A stretch of DNA of 64,000 nt from an uncultured Lachnospiraceae bacterium (GCA_910586125.1 CAJUHP010000018.1:10606-74605); one strand, 5' to 3'; counted from the stretch's first letter, positions 51,458-60,853 are shown. Notes: generated by a model not told the origin, from the letters alone. A program made the numbers and translations.

Positions 51458-51514
51458 TATAACAATCTTTATATGACACGTTTTCGGCAGACAAAAAAGC
51501 AAGGAGGGTTCCCC

Positions 51515-51979
51515 ATGAGATGTCCGTACTGCGGCGAAGAAAATACCCGCGTGATTGATTCCCGTCCGGCGGAGGACGGCAGCTCCATACGCCGCCGCCG
51601 CCTGTGCGATAAATGTGCGAGGCGGTTTACCACCTACGAGAAGGTGGAGACCATTCCTCTGCTGGTGGTAAAAAAAGACGAGAGCCGCGTGCCTTATGAG
51701 CGTTCCAAGATTGAATCCGGCGTCCTGAGAGCCTGTCATAAAAGACCCATCTCCAGCGCTCAGATCGAGAAGCTGATCGACGAGGTTGAAAATACCATCT
51801 TCAACTCCGGGGAGACCGAGGTAAAAACCTCCCGCATCGGGGAGCTGGTGATGCAGAAACTGAAGCGGTTGGACCAGGTGGCTTACGTGCGTTTTGTTTC
51901 CGTCTACCGGGAGTTTAAGGATGCCCGCACCTTTATGGATGAGCTGGAAAAGCTTTCGGGGGAATACGCGCATGTTTAG
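51515..51979 (+). CDS. nrdR: Ribonucleotide reductase repressor NrdR
   Basis: 154 residues; the ATG at 51515 follows aaggagggtt. MRCPYCGEENTRVIDSRP and CDKCARRFTTYE give the zinc ribbon, followed by the ATP-cone (VVKKDESRVPYERSKIESGV). NrdR senses ATP/dATP and represses ribonucleotide reductase genes by binding NrdR boxes. Full length for the family. Its last 8 bases overlap the yqeG start. Confidence 0.96.
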   Translation: MRCPYCGEENTRVIDSRPAEDGSSIRRRRLCDKCARRFTTYEKVETIPLLVVKKDESRVPYERSKIESGVLRACHKRPISSAQIEKLIDEVENTIFNSGETEVKTSRIGELVMQKLKRLDQVAYVRFVSVYREFKDARTFMDELEKLSGEYAHV

Positions 51980-52502
51980 ACGGTTTTATCCGGATCAGAG
52001 AGCGTCTGCCTCCTGGGATATCGACTACGCAGCCCTGTATCAGGAGGGCTTTCGGGGCGTTATTTTTGACATTGACAATACGCTCTCCGTCCACGGCGGC
52101 CCGCCGCCACAACAGACGATTCTCCTGTTTGAGCGGCTGAGGGAGCTGGGGTTTTCCACCTGCCTGTTATCCAATAACAAAGAACCCCGCGTCAGGCCCT
52201 TTGCTGCGGCCGTGTCCTCCCCCTATATAGCAAAAGCGGGAAAACCCTCCGTGCGCGGCTATGAGAGCGCCATGGCTCGCATGAAGACAGAGCGAAGCCA
52301 GACGCTTTTTGTGGGAGACCAGCTCTTTACGGATATCTACGGAGCCAGGCGGGCCGGGATTTGGAGTATCCTGGTATCGCCCATCGATCCGCACGAGGAG
52401 ATTCAGATTGTCTTAAAGAGGTATCTGGAGCGGATTGTCTTGTTTTTCTATGATAGGAAGAAAGTCCCAATAAAATCCGCTCGTTTCGCAAAAAAAGGTT
52501 GA
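51972..52502 (+). CDS. yqeG: YqeG family HAD-IIIA phosphatase
   Basis: 176 residues starting MFRRFYPDQRA at 51972 inside the end of nrdR. FDIDNTLSVHGG carries the DxDxT nucleophile motif, CLLSNNKE the Ser/Thr motif, and VGDQLFTDIYGARRAG the acidic metal motif of HAD phosphatases. YqeG-type proteins are short cytosolic enzymes, related to mitochondrial phosphatidylglycerophosphate phosphatase; the bacterial substrate is unsettled. Confidence 0.9.
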   Translation: MFRRFYPDQRASASWDIDYAALYQEGFRGVIFDIDNTLSVHGGPPPQQTILLFERLRELGFSTCLLSNNKEPRVRPFAAAVSSPYIAKAGKPSVRGYESAMARMKTERSQTLFVGDQLFTDIYGARRAGIWSILVSPIDPHEEIQIVLKRYLERIVLFFYDRKKVPIKSARFAKKG

Positions 52503-52527
52503 TAAAAGCGCTATTTTAGTATAGAAT
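52499..52527 (+). promoter_or_regulatory. Promoter of efp
   Basis: TTGATA (52499-52504), 17 bases, TAGAAT (52522-52527), 44 bases before the efp ATG. Confidence 0.65.
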
Positions 52528-52571
52528 GGCAAAAGAGAAGAGAAACCTATCACATAAGGAGGAATTCATTC

Positions 52572-53129
52572 ATGGTATCAGCTGGTGAGTTTAGAAACGG
52601 CGTTACGATTGAAATTGAAGGAAACATTTTTCAGATTATTGAGTTTCAGCATGTAAAACCGGGAAAGGGCGCGGCGTTTGTCCGCACAAAATTAAAGAAT
52701 ATCATAAACGGCGGCGTGGTGGAAAAGACGTTTCGTCCCACTGAGAAGTTTGAGAACGCTCACATTGACCGCGTGGATATGCAGTATCTGTATTCCGACG
52801 GCGATTTATATCACTTTATGGATGTAAACACCTATGATCAGATCGCTCTGAATCAGGATCAGATCGGAGATACGCTGAAGTTTGTCAAGGAGAACGAGAT
52901 GGTCAAGATCTGCTCGCACAAGGGCAACGTGTTCGCCATCGAGCCTCCGCTGTTTGTGGAGTTGGAGATTACCGACACCGAACCCGGCTTCAAGGGCGAT
53001 ACGGCTACCGGCGCGACGAAACCGGCTACGGTGGAGACGGGAGCCGTTGTTTATGTCCCCCTGTTTGTCGATCAGGGAGATAAGATTAAGATCGACACCA
53101 GAACCGGCGAGTATCTGTCTCGCGTCTAG
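52572..53129 (+). CDS. efp: Elongation factor P
   Basis: 185 residues, the standard length, after a perfect aaggagg box. MVSAGEFRNGVTIEIEGNIF, HVKPGKGAAFVRTKLKN (with the loop lysine that contacts the peptidyl-tRNA) and the C-terminal EYLSRV are unmistakable. EF-P binds between the P and E sites and relieves ribosome stalling at consecutive prolines. It has its own promoter and terminator. Confidence 0.98.
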   Translation: MVSAGEFRNGVTIEIEGNIFQIIEFQHVKPGKGAAFVRTKLKNIINGGVVEKTFRPTEKFENAHIDRVDMQYLYSDGDLYHFMDVNTYDQIALNQDQIGDTLKFVKENEMVKICSHKGNVFAIEPPLFVELEITDTEPGFKGDTATGATKPATVETGAVVYVPLFVDQGDKIKIDTRTGEYLSRV

Positions 53130-53157
53130 GACGTGCGCTCTGACAGAGAGGATGAAA

Positions 53158-53194
53158 AAATGCCTGGGGGGAAGCTTCCTCCCCGGCATTTGTT
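53158..53194 (+). terminator. Terminator of efp
   Basis: Stem aaatgcc-ggggg/cctcccc-ggcattt around aagctt, followed by tgttt. Confidence 0.8.
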
Positions 53195-53248
53195 TATCCT
53201 GCGGAAAAAAGTATAGGCAGAATAGAAAGAGAGGGACCTGGAAAAGTT

Positions 53249-55027
53249 ATGAAGAAGATTCTGGATCGGTTATCCGAGATCGTGGGGGAGGCGTTTGCTG
53301 CGGCCGGTTATGACGCGGCCTATGGGAGAGTGACTGTCTCCAACCGCCCGGATCTCTGTGAATTTCAGTGCAACGGAGCCATGGCCGGAGCGAAAGCCTT
53401 TCACAAAGCCCCCATGGCGATCGCCTCGGATGTGGTAAAAAAGCTGACGGAGACGCTGGACGGTGTCTGGCGGGAAGCGGCGGCGGTTCCCCCCGGTTTT
53501 ATCAACCTGAAGCTGCGGGAGGACTTTCTGGCGGAGTATACCGGGAAGATGGATTCAGATGAGAAGCTGGGCTGCCCGTGCCCCGCATCCCCCCGGACCA
53601 TTCTGGTGGACTACGGCGGACCCAATGTGGCAAAGCCGCTGCATATCGGGCATCTGCGGTCCGCGATCATTGGGGAGAGTATTAAGCGTATCTGCCGTTT
53701 TATGGGAAACCGGGTGATCGGGGACGTGCATCTGGGCGACTGGGGTCTGCAGATGGGCCAGATCATGCAGGAGTTAAAGGAGAGACAGCCGGATCTTCCC
53801 TATTTTGATCCGGAGTATACCGGCGAATATCCGAAGGAAGCGCCCTTTACCATCGGAGAACTGGAGGAAATCTATCCGGCGGCCAGCGCGAAGTCGAAGG
53901 AGGACGAGACGTTTGACCGTCTGGCTCACGATATGACGCTTCGGTATCAGGAGGGAGACAGAGGGCTTGCGGCCCTGGGACGCCGGATCGTCGCCGTGTC
54001 GCTGCCGGATCTGAAGAAGAATTACCAGAATCTGAATGTGGACTTTGACGTCTGGTACAGCGAGAGCGACGCGAGACGCTACATTCCGGTCACGGTGGAG
54101 CGGATGAAAGCGGACGGGCTGGCCTACGAAAGCCAGGGAGCTCTGGTGGTGGATGTGGCCAAGGAGGGCGATACCAAGGAAGTGCCGCCCTGCATTTTGG
54201 TAAAATCCGACGGCGCCACGCTGTATTCCACGACCGATCTGGCGACGCTGGTCTGGAGAATGGAGGAATTTGCCCCCGACGCCGTGATTTATCTGGCGGA
54301 CAAGCGGCAGGAGATGCATTTTACGCAGGTATTCCGCTGCAGCCGTCTGGCCGGCCTGGTGGGCGAGAACGTGGATCTGACTTATATCGGCTTCGGGACA
54401 ATGAACGGGAAGGACGGAAAACCCTTTAAGACCCGCTCCGGCGGCGTCATGCGTCTGGAATATCTGATCCGCGAGATTGAGGAGGCCGTCTGCCGCCGGA
54501 TCACGGAGAACGAGAATCGTTCCATGACCGAGGAAGAAGCCAAACAAACGGCGTCTATCATCGGGCTGGCGGCGCTCAAATACGGCGATCTCTCCAATCA
54601 GGCCGCCAAAGATTATGTCTTTGATATCGAGCGTTTTACCTCCTTTGAGGGAAACACCGGGCCGTACATTCTGTATACGATTGTGCGGATCAAATCCATT
54701 CTGGAAAAGTATGAAAAGACGCAGGAGACAGCAGAAAATGCGGCGATCCGCCCGGCAGCAAGCGGCAGCGAAAAGCAGCTTCAGCTTTGCCTGGCGCAGT
54801 TCGGCGAGGCGGTGGACGGGGCGTATCAGGAGCTGGCTCCTCATAAGATCTGTCAATATGTCTATGAACTGTCCAATGCGTTCAATCAGTTTTACCATGA
54901 GACGAAGATATTGGCCGAGCCGGACAAGACGAAGCGGCAGGGTTATATCCGTCTGATTACCCTCACAAAGAAGGTGCTGGAGACCGGGATTGATCTGCTG
55001 GGCTTTGCCGCGCCGCAGAGGATGTAG
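53249..55027 (+). CDS. argS: Arginyl-tRNA synthetase
   Basis: 592 residues. N-terminal additional domain (YGRVTVSNRPDLCEFQCNGA), class I HIGH motif in PNVAKPLHIGHLRSAI (about 130), the KMSKS-equivalent loop FKTRSGGVMRL (about 391) and a C-terminal DALR anticodon-binding domain (YELSNAFNQFYHETKIL, ending GFAAPQRM). It charges tRNA-Arg with arginine. This is the clostridial ArgS subtype with a long insert after residue 180. No T-box leader is visible in the 59 bases after the efp terminator. Confidence 0.96.
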   Translation: MKKILDRLSEIVGEAFAAAGYDAAYGRVTVSNRPDLCEFQCNGAMAGAKAFHKAPMAIASDVVKKLTETLDGVWREAAAVPPGFINLKLREDFLAEYTGKMDSDEKLGCPCPASPRTILVDYGGPNVAKPLHIGHLRSAIIGESIKRICRFMGNRVIGDVHLGDWGLQMGQIMQELKERQPDLPYFDPEYTGEYPKEAPFTIGELEEIYPAASAKSKEDETFDRLAHDMTLRYQEGDRGLAALGRRIVAVSLPDLKKNYQNLNVDFDVWYSESDARRYIPVTVERMKADGLAYESQGALVVDVAKEGDTKEVPPCILVKSDGATLYSTTDLATLVWRMEEFAPDAVIYLADKRQEMHFTQVFRCSRLAGLVGENVDLTYIGFGTMNGKDGKPFKTRSGGVMRLEYLIREIEEAVCRRITENENRSMTEEEAKQTASIIGLAALKYGDLSNQAAKDYVFDIERFTSFEGNTGPYILYTIVRIKSILEKYEKTQETAENAAIRPAASGSEKQLQLCLAQFGEAVDGAYQELAPHKICQYVYELSNAFNQFYHETKILAEPDKTKRQGYIRLITLTKKVLETGIDLLGFAAPQRM

Positions 55028-55129
55028 GGACGCGGCGGATTGGAAGAAAAAATCAGGTAGACGTTTTGCCGTTTCAATGATAAAATAACGGCAGAGCGTC
55101 CGAAAGCGGATGAGGCCAGGAGGAATGAA

Positions 55130-55549
55130 ATGGCAGGAGAAAGAGTACGATACATATGTCCGATCTGTGATCACGAGCTGAAATTCGGCAAGCATTATTG
55201 CTGGAACTGTAAGAGCCGGGTAGAATCGCCCTGGCGCTATACGGGAGGCCACCTTCCCAATGAGGGGCATGAGGCCGGCTGTCATCCGCCTCAGACCTAT
55301 ATGGCGCCCCGTTCGGGGGCAGCCGCGCCCCGAAGTCACGGCGGCCGGAATCTTGCGGGCAAGAATAATGCCAGCAAGCAGTATACCTATAACCAGCCCG
55401 CAGCAAACCGGACGGCCTCGTATGGCGGGACGACCGCCAGAACCAATGCGCCCCAAAAAAGAAATACAGGCTGCGGAACCCTGATCCTGGTAGGATTTAT
55501 TTTCTGGTTTATTATTCAGGTGATGATCGGATTGATGTATCGTTTTTGA
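55130..55549 (+). CDS. Zinc-ribbon protein with C-terminal membrane helix
   Basis: 139 residues. N-terminal zinc ribbon CPICDHELKFGKHYCWNCKSR (split, residues 10-30), a possible extra metal pair (HEAGCHPP), a long Asn/Ser/Gly/Ala-rich disordered middle (about 60-110), then a single hydrophobic helix (CGTLILVGFIFWFIIQVMIG) at the end. Tail-anchored layout. I recognise no family and give no function. Ribosome binding site aggaggaat. Confidence 0.7.
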   Translation: MAGERVRYICPICDHELKFGKHYCWNCKSRVESPWRYTGGHLPNEGHEAGCHPPQTYMAPRSGAAAPRSHGGRNLAGKNNASKQYTYNQPAANRTASYGGTTARTNAPQKRNTGCGTLILVGFIFWFIIQVMIGLMYRF

Positions 55550-55610
55550 CGCGGATTGGCGCCGGACATAAAATATACAAAATTTTAGACTTTTCCCCCC
55601 GCTCTGTTTG

Positions 55611-55619
55611 TGGTATACT
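55611..55619 (+). promoter_or_regulatory. Extended -10 promoter before the sulfhydrylase
   Basis: TGG-TATACT (55611-55619) is an extended -10 element; no good -35. No SAM riboswitch pattern is visible in the 116 bases to the gene. Confidence 0.45.
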
Positions 55620-55734
55620 GCTAGAGAGAAAGGCAGACCACCAGTCGGGCGGGAAAAGTTTTTTGTTGCGGAAACAAACGCGGTCGAAGATGTCTGCCGA
55701 CACAGTGCCGGGCAGCGGCGGGCAGGAGGACAGA

Positions 55735-57021
55735 ATGAGAAAACGAGGAACAGGAACGATTTGCATCCAAGGCGGCTATCAGCCGAAGAAGGGGGAAGCC
55801 CGCGTGCTTCCGATTTATCAGAGTACGACATTTAAGTATGAAACCAGCGAACAGATGGCGAGACTGTTTGATCTGGAGGACAGCGGATATTTTTATTCCC
55901 GCCTGCAGAACCCCACCTGCGACGCGGTGGCGGCGAAGATCTGTGAGCTGGAGGGCGGCGTAGGCGCTATGCTGACTTCCTCGGGGCAGGCCGCCTCGTT
56001 TCTGGCGATTTTCAATCTGTGCGGAGCCGGGGATCACATCGTTAGCTCGTCCACGATTTACGGAGGGACATCCAACCTGTTTACCGTGACGCTGAAAAAA
56101 TTGGGGATCGAGGTGACGCTGGTGGATCCGGACGCCTCGGAGGAGGAGCTGGCCGCTGCGTTTCGTCCCAACACAAAAGCGCTGTTTGCCGAGACGCTCT
56201 CCAACCCGTCTTTGGTCGTGCTGGATTTTGAGAAATTTGCCAGAGTGGCGCATGAGCACGGCGTACCTCTGATCGTGGACAATACCTTTGCCACGCCGAT
56301 CAACTGCCGCCCGTTTGAGTGGGGGGCGGATATTGTAACCCACTCCACGACAAAATATATGGACGGCCATGCCATGGCCGTGGGCGGCTGCATTGTGGAC
56401 AGCGGAAACTTTGACTGGATGGCTCACCGGGAAAAGTATCCCGGCCTGACCACGCCGGACGATTCCTATCACGGGCTGGTATACGCGGAGAGCTTCGGGA
56501 AGATGGCCTATATCATGAAGGCCGTCGCGCAGCTCATGCGCGATCTGGGGACCTGCCAATCGCCGCAGAATGCGTTTTTGCTGAACGTAGGGCTGGAGAC
56601 GCTGCATCTGCGGGTGCCCCGCCACTGTGAGAACGCGAGACGGGTGGCAGAATGGCTCTCGTCCAATCCCCATGTGGCCTGGGTAAATTATCCGGGTCTG
56701 CCGGGGGACAAATACTTTGAGAGAGCGCAGAAATATATGCCAAACGGAACCTGCGGCGTCATCGCCTTCGGCTTAAAGGGCGGCAGAGAACAATCCATCG
56801 CCTTTATGGATAAGCTGGGATTGGGAGCCATTGTGACGCATGTGGCCGATGCCCGCACCTCCGTGCTGCATCCGGCCAGCCATACGCATCGCCAGTTAAA
56901 CGATGAGCAGCTAATCGAGGCCGGCGTGCGCCCGGATCTGATTCGTCTGTCGGTTGGGATCGAGGATGTGGAGGACATCCTTGCGGATCTGGAACAGGCC
57001 ATGGCGCATGTGTATGAATAA
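55735..57021 (+). CDS. O-acetylhomoserine sulfhydrylase / Cys-Met PLP enzyme
   Basis: 428 residues; the ATG at 55735 after gcaggaggacag gives the normal start (RGTGTICIQGGYQPKKGEAR). It has IYQSTTFKYETSEQMARLF, YSRLQNPTCDAV, the PLP lysine in THSTTKYMDGH (about 226) and the C-terminal SHTHRQL. The length and the long loop before the PLP site fit the MetY branch (O-acetylhomoserine plus sulfide to homocysteine) rather than MetB/MetC. PLP enzyme of the cytosol. An aminotransferase gene follows 24 bases later. Confidence 0.88.
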   Translation: MRKRGTGTICIQGGYQPKKGEARVLPIYQSTTFKYETSEQMARLFDLEDSGYFYSRLQNPTCDAVAAKICELEGGVGAMLTSSGQAASFLAIFNLCGAGDHIVSSSTIYGGTSNLFTVTLKKLGIEVTLVDPDASEEELAAAFRPNTKALFAETLSNPSLVVLDFEKFARVAHEHGVPLIVDNTFATPINCRPFEWGADIVTHSTTKYMDGHAMAVGGCIVDSGNFDWMAHREKYPGLTTPDDSYHGLVYAESFGKMAYIMKAVAQLMRDLGTCQSPQNAFLLNVGLETLHLRVPRHCENARRVAEWLSSNPHVAWVNYPGLPGDKYFERAQKYMPNGTCGVIAFGLKGGREQSIAFMDKLGLGAIVTHVADARTSVLHPASHTHRQLNDEQLIEAGVRPDLIRLSVGIEDVEDILADLEQAMAHVYE

Positions 57022-57045
57022 AAAAAGGACAGAGGGAGAAACCAG

Positions 57046-58314
57046 ATGAAGAAAGTAGAGGAATATACCGAGGAGGAGCTGGTATATTTACAGAATAAGC
57101 TGCTGGAGCAGTACGCCCATTTTAAGCACCGCCATCTCCAGCTAGATATGTCCAGAGGCAAGCCGTCCTCGGAACAGTTGGACCGCAGCAACGGGATTCT
57201 GCGGGTGTTGGACAGCTTTGAACTGGAGGACGGCGTGGATGCCAGAAACTACGGGATACTGGACGGCATTCCCGAAGCGAAGCGCCTGTTTTCCGATCTG
57301 CTGCGAATCCCTTCGGCCAATATCATTATCGGAGGCAATTCCAGTCTGAATCTGATGTATGACACCATCGCGCGCTTTATGCTTTTCGGCTCGCTGGGAA
57401 GCACGCCCTGGTGCAAGCTGGAGAAGGTGAAATGGCTGTGTCCCAGCCCTGGTTATGACCGCCATTTTTCCGTGACCGAGTCCATGGGGATTGAGATGAT
57501 CACCGTTCCCATGACGCCGGACGGGCCGGATATGGACATGGTGGAGGAGCTGGCCGGACAGGACGAGTCGATCAAAGGTATGTGGTGCGTGCCGCTGTAC
57601 TCTAACCCGCAGGGAATCTGCTACAGTGCGGAGACGATCGAGCGGCTTTGTTCCATGAGAACGGCTGCGCCGGATTTCCGGATTATGTGGGATAATGCGT
57701 ACGGCGTTCACGACATCTATGAGAAAATCCGCTTAAAAGACGTGTTTGTCATGGCGAAGAAGTTTCACAACGAAGACCGGATCATGTACTATTTCTCCAC
57801 CTCCAAGATCACCTTCCCCGGAGCGGGCGTGGCGCTTTTGGCCGCCAGTGAAAAGAATATTGCCGAGGTGAAGAAGCATATGAGCATTCAGACCATCGGC
57901 TACGATAAATTGAATCAGCTCCGCCATGTCAAATATTTTGGCACGGCAGACGGGATTCGAGAGCATATGCAGGGGCTTGCAAAGGATCTGCGCCCCAAGT
58001 TCGACGTGGTTCTGCACACGCTGGAGAGAGAGATCGGGGACAGCGGCTTCGCCTCCTGGATGGAGCCGAAGGGCGGCTATTTTGTCGATATCGACACGCT
58101 GCCCGGCTGTGCGAAGGAGACGGTGGCCCTGGCAAAAGAAGCGGGGGTGATCCTGACGCCGGCGGGGGCCACATACCCCTATGGGCTCGATCCGCAGGAC
58201 AGCAATATCCGCATTGCTCCGTCCTTTCCGACCGTGGAGGAACTGCAGGAAGCCATGAACCTTCTGTGTCTGTGCGTCAAGCTGGCCGGAGTCAACAAGC
58301 TTCTGGAAATCTAA
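57046..58314 (+). CDS. Aspartate-type aminotransferase (subgroup Ic)
   Basis: 422 residues. DMSRGKPSSEQLDRSNGIL and YGILDGIPEAKRLFSDLL are typical of the aspartate aminotransferase family PF12897 (MocR-unrelated type Ic). The PLP lysine lies in YYFSTSKITFPGAG (about 248), with MWDNAYGVHD as the cofactor Asp motif. Predicted to interconvert aspartate/oxaloacetate with glutamate/2-oxoglutarate. Its place behind a sulfhydrylase could link it to aspartate-family (methionine) synthesis. Ribosome binding site gagggagaaacc. Confidence 0.88.
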   Translation: MKKVEEYTEEELVYLQNKLLEQYAHFKHRHLQLDMSRGKPSSEQLDRSNGILRVLDSFELEDGVDARNYGILDGIPEAKRLFSDLLRIPSANIIIGGNSSLNLMYDTIARFMLFGSLGSTPWCKLEKVKWLCPSPGYDRHFSVTESMGIEMITVPMTPDGPDMDMVEELAGQDESIKGMWCVPLYSNPQGICYSAETIERLCSMRTAAPDFRIMWDNAYGVHDIYEKIRLKDVFVMAKKFHNEDRIMYYFSTSKITFPGAGVALLAASEKNIAEVKKHMSIQTIGYDKLNQLRHVKYFGTADGIREHMQGLAKDLRPKFDVVLHTLEREIGDSGFASWMEPKGGYFVDIDTLPGCAKETVALAKEAGVILTPAGATYPYGLDPQDSNIRIAPSFPTVEELQEAMNLLCLCVKLAGVNKLLEI

Positions 58315-58464
58315 TGGATTCCTACGGCGGCGGGGCAAGCCGTCGTCTGTAAGAATAAACAAGCCTTGTCCGCTTTTTTGCACCGGAAATGCGCCGGAAA
58401 GTGCTTTTCCGGCGGCGCAGACCGGACGGAGGCGAAAAACCAACAGAAATGGGGGAAACAAACT

Positions 58465-59352
58465 ATGTACCAGATTTTGAAGTCGGAAAAGTTGGCTGAC
58501 CGTACCTGGCTCATGGTGATCCACGCGCCGTGGGTTGCCAGAGCCTGTCAGCCGGGTCAGTTCATCATTCTGCGGGTGGATGAAGAGGGGGAGCGCATTC
58601 CGCTGACTATCTGCGACTATGACCGGGCCGAGGGAACCGTGACCATCGTGTTCCAGACCATCGGCGTTTCCACGGCGAAGCTGGAGAAGCTCACAGCGGG
58701 GGACAGCTTGGCGGATTTTGTGGGGCCTTTGGGAAAAGCGTCCGATCTGATCGACGAGCCGGTGGAGGAGCTGAAAAAGAAAAAACTGCTCTTTATCGCG
58801 GGCGGCGTGGGTGCGGCTCCGGTGTATCCGCAGGTGAAATGGCTTCATGAGCATGGCGTGGAGGCCGACGTGATCATCGGCGCCCGCACCAAGGATCTGA
58901 TTCTTTTGGAGAAGGAGATGGAGGCCGTGGCCGCCCATCTGTATATCAGTACCGACGACGGCAGCTACGGACATGCGGGCGTGGCCGGCAAGGTGCTGGA
59001 GAAGCTGGCGGCAGAGGGCGTCAAGTATGATCACTGTGTCGTGATCGGCCCCATGATTATGATGAAATTTACCTGCATGACGACGAAACAGCTCGGCATT
59101 CCGACGGTGGTCAGCATGAACCCGATCATGATTGACGGTACCGGCATGTGCGGCGGCTGCCGCCTGACCGTGGGCGGGGAAGTGAAATTCGCCTGTGTGG
59201 ACGGCCCGGAATTTGACGGCCATTTGGTGGATTTTGACCAGGCCATGAAACGGCAGCAGATGTATAAGACCGAAGAGGGCAGAAAGATGCTGGAGTATCA
59301 GGAAGGCGCAACCCACCATGGCGGCTGCGGACATTGCGGAGGTGAGCACTGA
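58465..59352 (+). CDS. NfnA-like FAD/[2Fe-2S] subunit of NADH-dependent Fd:NADP+ oxidoreductase
   Basis: 295 residues; the ATG at 58465 follows gggggaaac. FAD domain motif RIPLTICDYD, NAD-binding VGAAPVYPQVKWL and the [2Fe-2S] cysteines in GTGMCGGCRL and KFACVDGP match the NfnA/SudB and PyrK-like family. The C-terminus HHGGCGHCGGEH adds a short Cys/His cluster not needed for the known fold. It overlaps the large subunit by one base (TGATG). With that partner it would bifurcate electrons between NADPH, NAD+ and ferredoxin. Confidence 0.88.
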   Translation: MYQILKSEKLADRTWLMVIHAPWVARACQPGQFIILRVDEEGERIPLTICDYDRAEGTVTIVFQTIGVSTAKLEKLTAGDSLADFVGPLGKASDLIDEPVEELKKKKLLFIAGGVGAAPVYPQVKWLHEHGVEADVIIGARTKDLILLEKEMEAVAAHLYISTDDGSYGHAGVAGKVLEKLAAEGVKYDHCVVIGPMIMMKFTCMTTKQLGIPTVVSMNPIMIDGTGMCGGCRLTVGGEVKFACVDGPEFDGHLVDFDQAMKRQQMYKTEEGRKMLEYQEGATHHGGCGHCGGEH

Positions 59353-60740
59353 TGGATATCTTAAAGAAAGTACCGGTACGGGAGCAGGAGGCTAAGGTCA
59401 GGGCAACCAATTTTGAGGAGGTCTGCTACGGCTACAATGCCGAGGAGGCCATGGAAGAAGCATCCCGCTGCATTAAGTGCAAAAACAATGCCCGCTGCAT
59501 GGGCGGCTGCCCGGTTTCGATCAATATTCCCGGCTTTATCGGCCATGTGGAGAAGGGGGAATTTAAGGAAGCGTACGATGTGATCAGCGACGCCTCCTCC
59601 CTGCCTGCCGTCTGCGGCCGTGTGTGTCCCCAGGAGAGCCAGTGCGAGGGCGTCTGCATCCGCGGGCTGAAGGGCGAGCCGATCTCCATCGGCAAGCTGG
59701 AGCGGTTTGTGGCGGACTGGGCCAGAGAGAACGGGATCAAGCCGAAGAAGAACGACAAGAAAAACGGCAAGAAGGTAGCGGTTGTCGGCAGCGGCCCGGC
59801 TGGCCTGTCCTGTGCCGGAGACTTGGCAAAATGGGGCTATGACGTGACCATTCTGGAAGCGCTGCATAAACCCGGCGGCGTGCTGACCTACGGGATTCCC
59901 GAATTCCGTCTCCCCAAGGACGGCGTGGTACAGCCTGAAATCGAGAATGTAAAGAGCCTGGGCGTACATATCGAGACGAATGTGATCGTCGGCAAGTCGG
60001 TCACGATTGACGAGCTGCTGGCCGAGGAAGGGTATGACGCGGTGTTTGTGGGTTCCGGCGCGGGTCTGCCCATGTTTATGGGAATCCCCGGTGAGAGCGC
60101 CAACGGCGTATTTTCTGCCAATGAGTATCTGACCCGCAGCAATCTGATGAAGGCCGGGGAGGAGAGCACCGACACGCCGATTTTCCCGTCCAAAAAAGCC
60201 GTGATCGTCGGCGGCGGCAATGTGGCCATGGACGCGGCCAGAACCGCTCTGCGCATGGGCGCGGAAACACACATTGTATACCGCCGCAGCGAGGCGGAGC
60301 TGCCGGCCCGTGTGGAGGAAGTGCATCACGCCAAGGAGGAAGGCATTATTTTCCAGCTTCTGACCAATCCGGTGGAGATTCTGGTGGATGAGAACGGGTG
60401 GGTGAAAGGCGTTCGCTGCATCCGTATGGAGTTAGGCGAGCCGGACGCTTCCGGAAGACGCCGTCCTGTTGCGGTTGAGGGGTCCGAGTTTGAGATCGAG
60501 GCCGATATGGTGATCATGTCTCTGGGAACCTCTCCGAATCCGCTCATTCCCGATTCGACAAAAGGGTTGGAGATCAGCAAGAGAAGATGTATCGTGACAG
60601 ATCCGGAGACGGGGCGCACCAGCAAGGAAGGCGTGTTCGCCGGCGGCGACGCGGCGACCGGAGCCGCGACCGTGATTCTGGCCATGGAGGCCGGGCGCAA
60701 GGCGGCAAAGGGGATTCACGAGTATCTGAGCCAGAAGTAA
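59352..60740 (+). CDS. NfnB-like / GltA-type flavin-iron-sulfur subunit
   Basis: 462 residues. An N-terminal ferredoxin-like domain with cysteines in CIKCKNNARCMGGCP and CGRVCPQESQCEGVC binds two 4Fe-4S clusters. A FAD site (VVGSGPAGLSCAGDLAKWGY, about 143) and an NADPH site (IVGGGNVAMDAARTALRMGA, about 283) follow, and the C-terminal GGDAATGAATVILAMEAGR. It is annotated elsewhere as NADPH-dependent glutamate synthase small chain, but pairing with the NfnA-like gene and absence of a GOGAT large subunit favour NfnB. Confidence 0.9.
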   Translation: MDILKKVPVREQEAKVRATNFEEVCYGYNAEEAMEEASRCIKCKNNARCMGGCPVSINIPGFIGHVEKGEFKEAYDVISDASSLPAVCGRVCPQESQCEGVCIRGLKGEPISIGKLERFVADWARENGIKPKKNDKKNGKKVAVVGSGPAGLSCAGDLAKWGYDVTILEALHKPGGVLTYGIPEFRLPKDGVVQPEIENVKSLGVHIETNVIVGKSVTIDELLAEEGYDAVFVGSGAGLPMFMGIPGESANGVFSANEYLTRSNLMKAGEESTDTPIFPSKKAVIVGGGNVAMDAARTALRMGAETHIVYRRSEAELPARVEEVHHAKEEGIIFQLLTNPVEILVDENGWVKGVRCIRMELGEPDASGRRRPVAVEGSEFEIEADMVIMSLGTSPNPLIPDSTKGLEISKRRCIVTDPETGRTSKEGVFAGGDAATGAATVILAMEAGRKAAKGIHEYLSQK

Positions 60741-60800
60741 GTTTATCAAAGTTTCGCCGGATAAACCGAGCCAGTACACGAATCTATCAGATACCGATGA

Positions 60801-60853
60801 GAAAGGGGAGCGGGAGAACGCCGGAAATCGTACTCCCGCTCGCTTTCGTTTTT
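60801..60853 (+). terminator. Terminator after the nfn genes
   Basis: Stem gagcgggag/ctcccgctc extended by gaaag/ctttc, followed by gttttt. Confidence 0.85.

Noticed and set aside
55550..55734. SAM riboswitch or T-box before the sulfhydrylase gene
   Set aside because: I looked for the expected conserved stems and tracts and saw only an extended -10 promoter and no matching structure.
53774..55831. 685-codon open frame on the minus strand across argS
   Set aside because: It is antisense to a complete, well-conserved argS; its translation shows no domain and is rich in Arg/His/Leu, as expected for a shadow of GC-rich coding sequence.
57733..59349. 538-codon minus-strand frame over the aminotransferase and NfnA genes
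   Set aside because: Spans the ends of two unrelated, well-supported plus-strand genes and shows no recognisable family.
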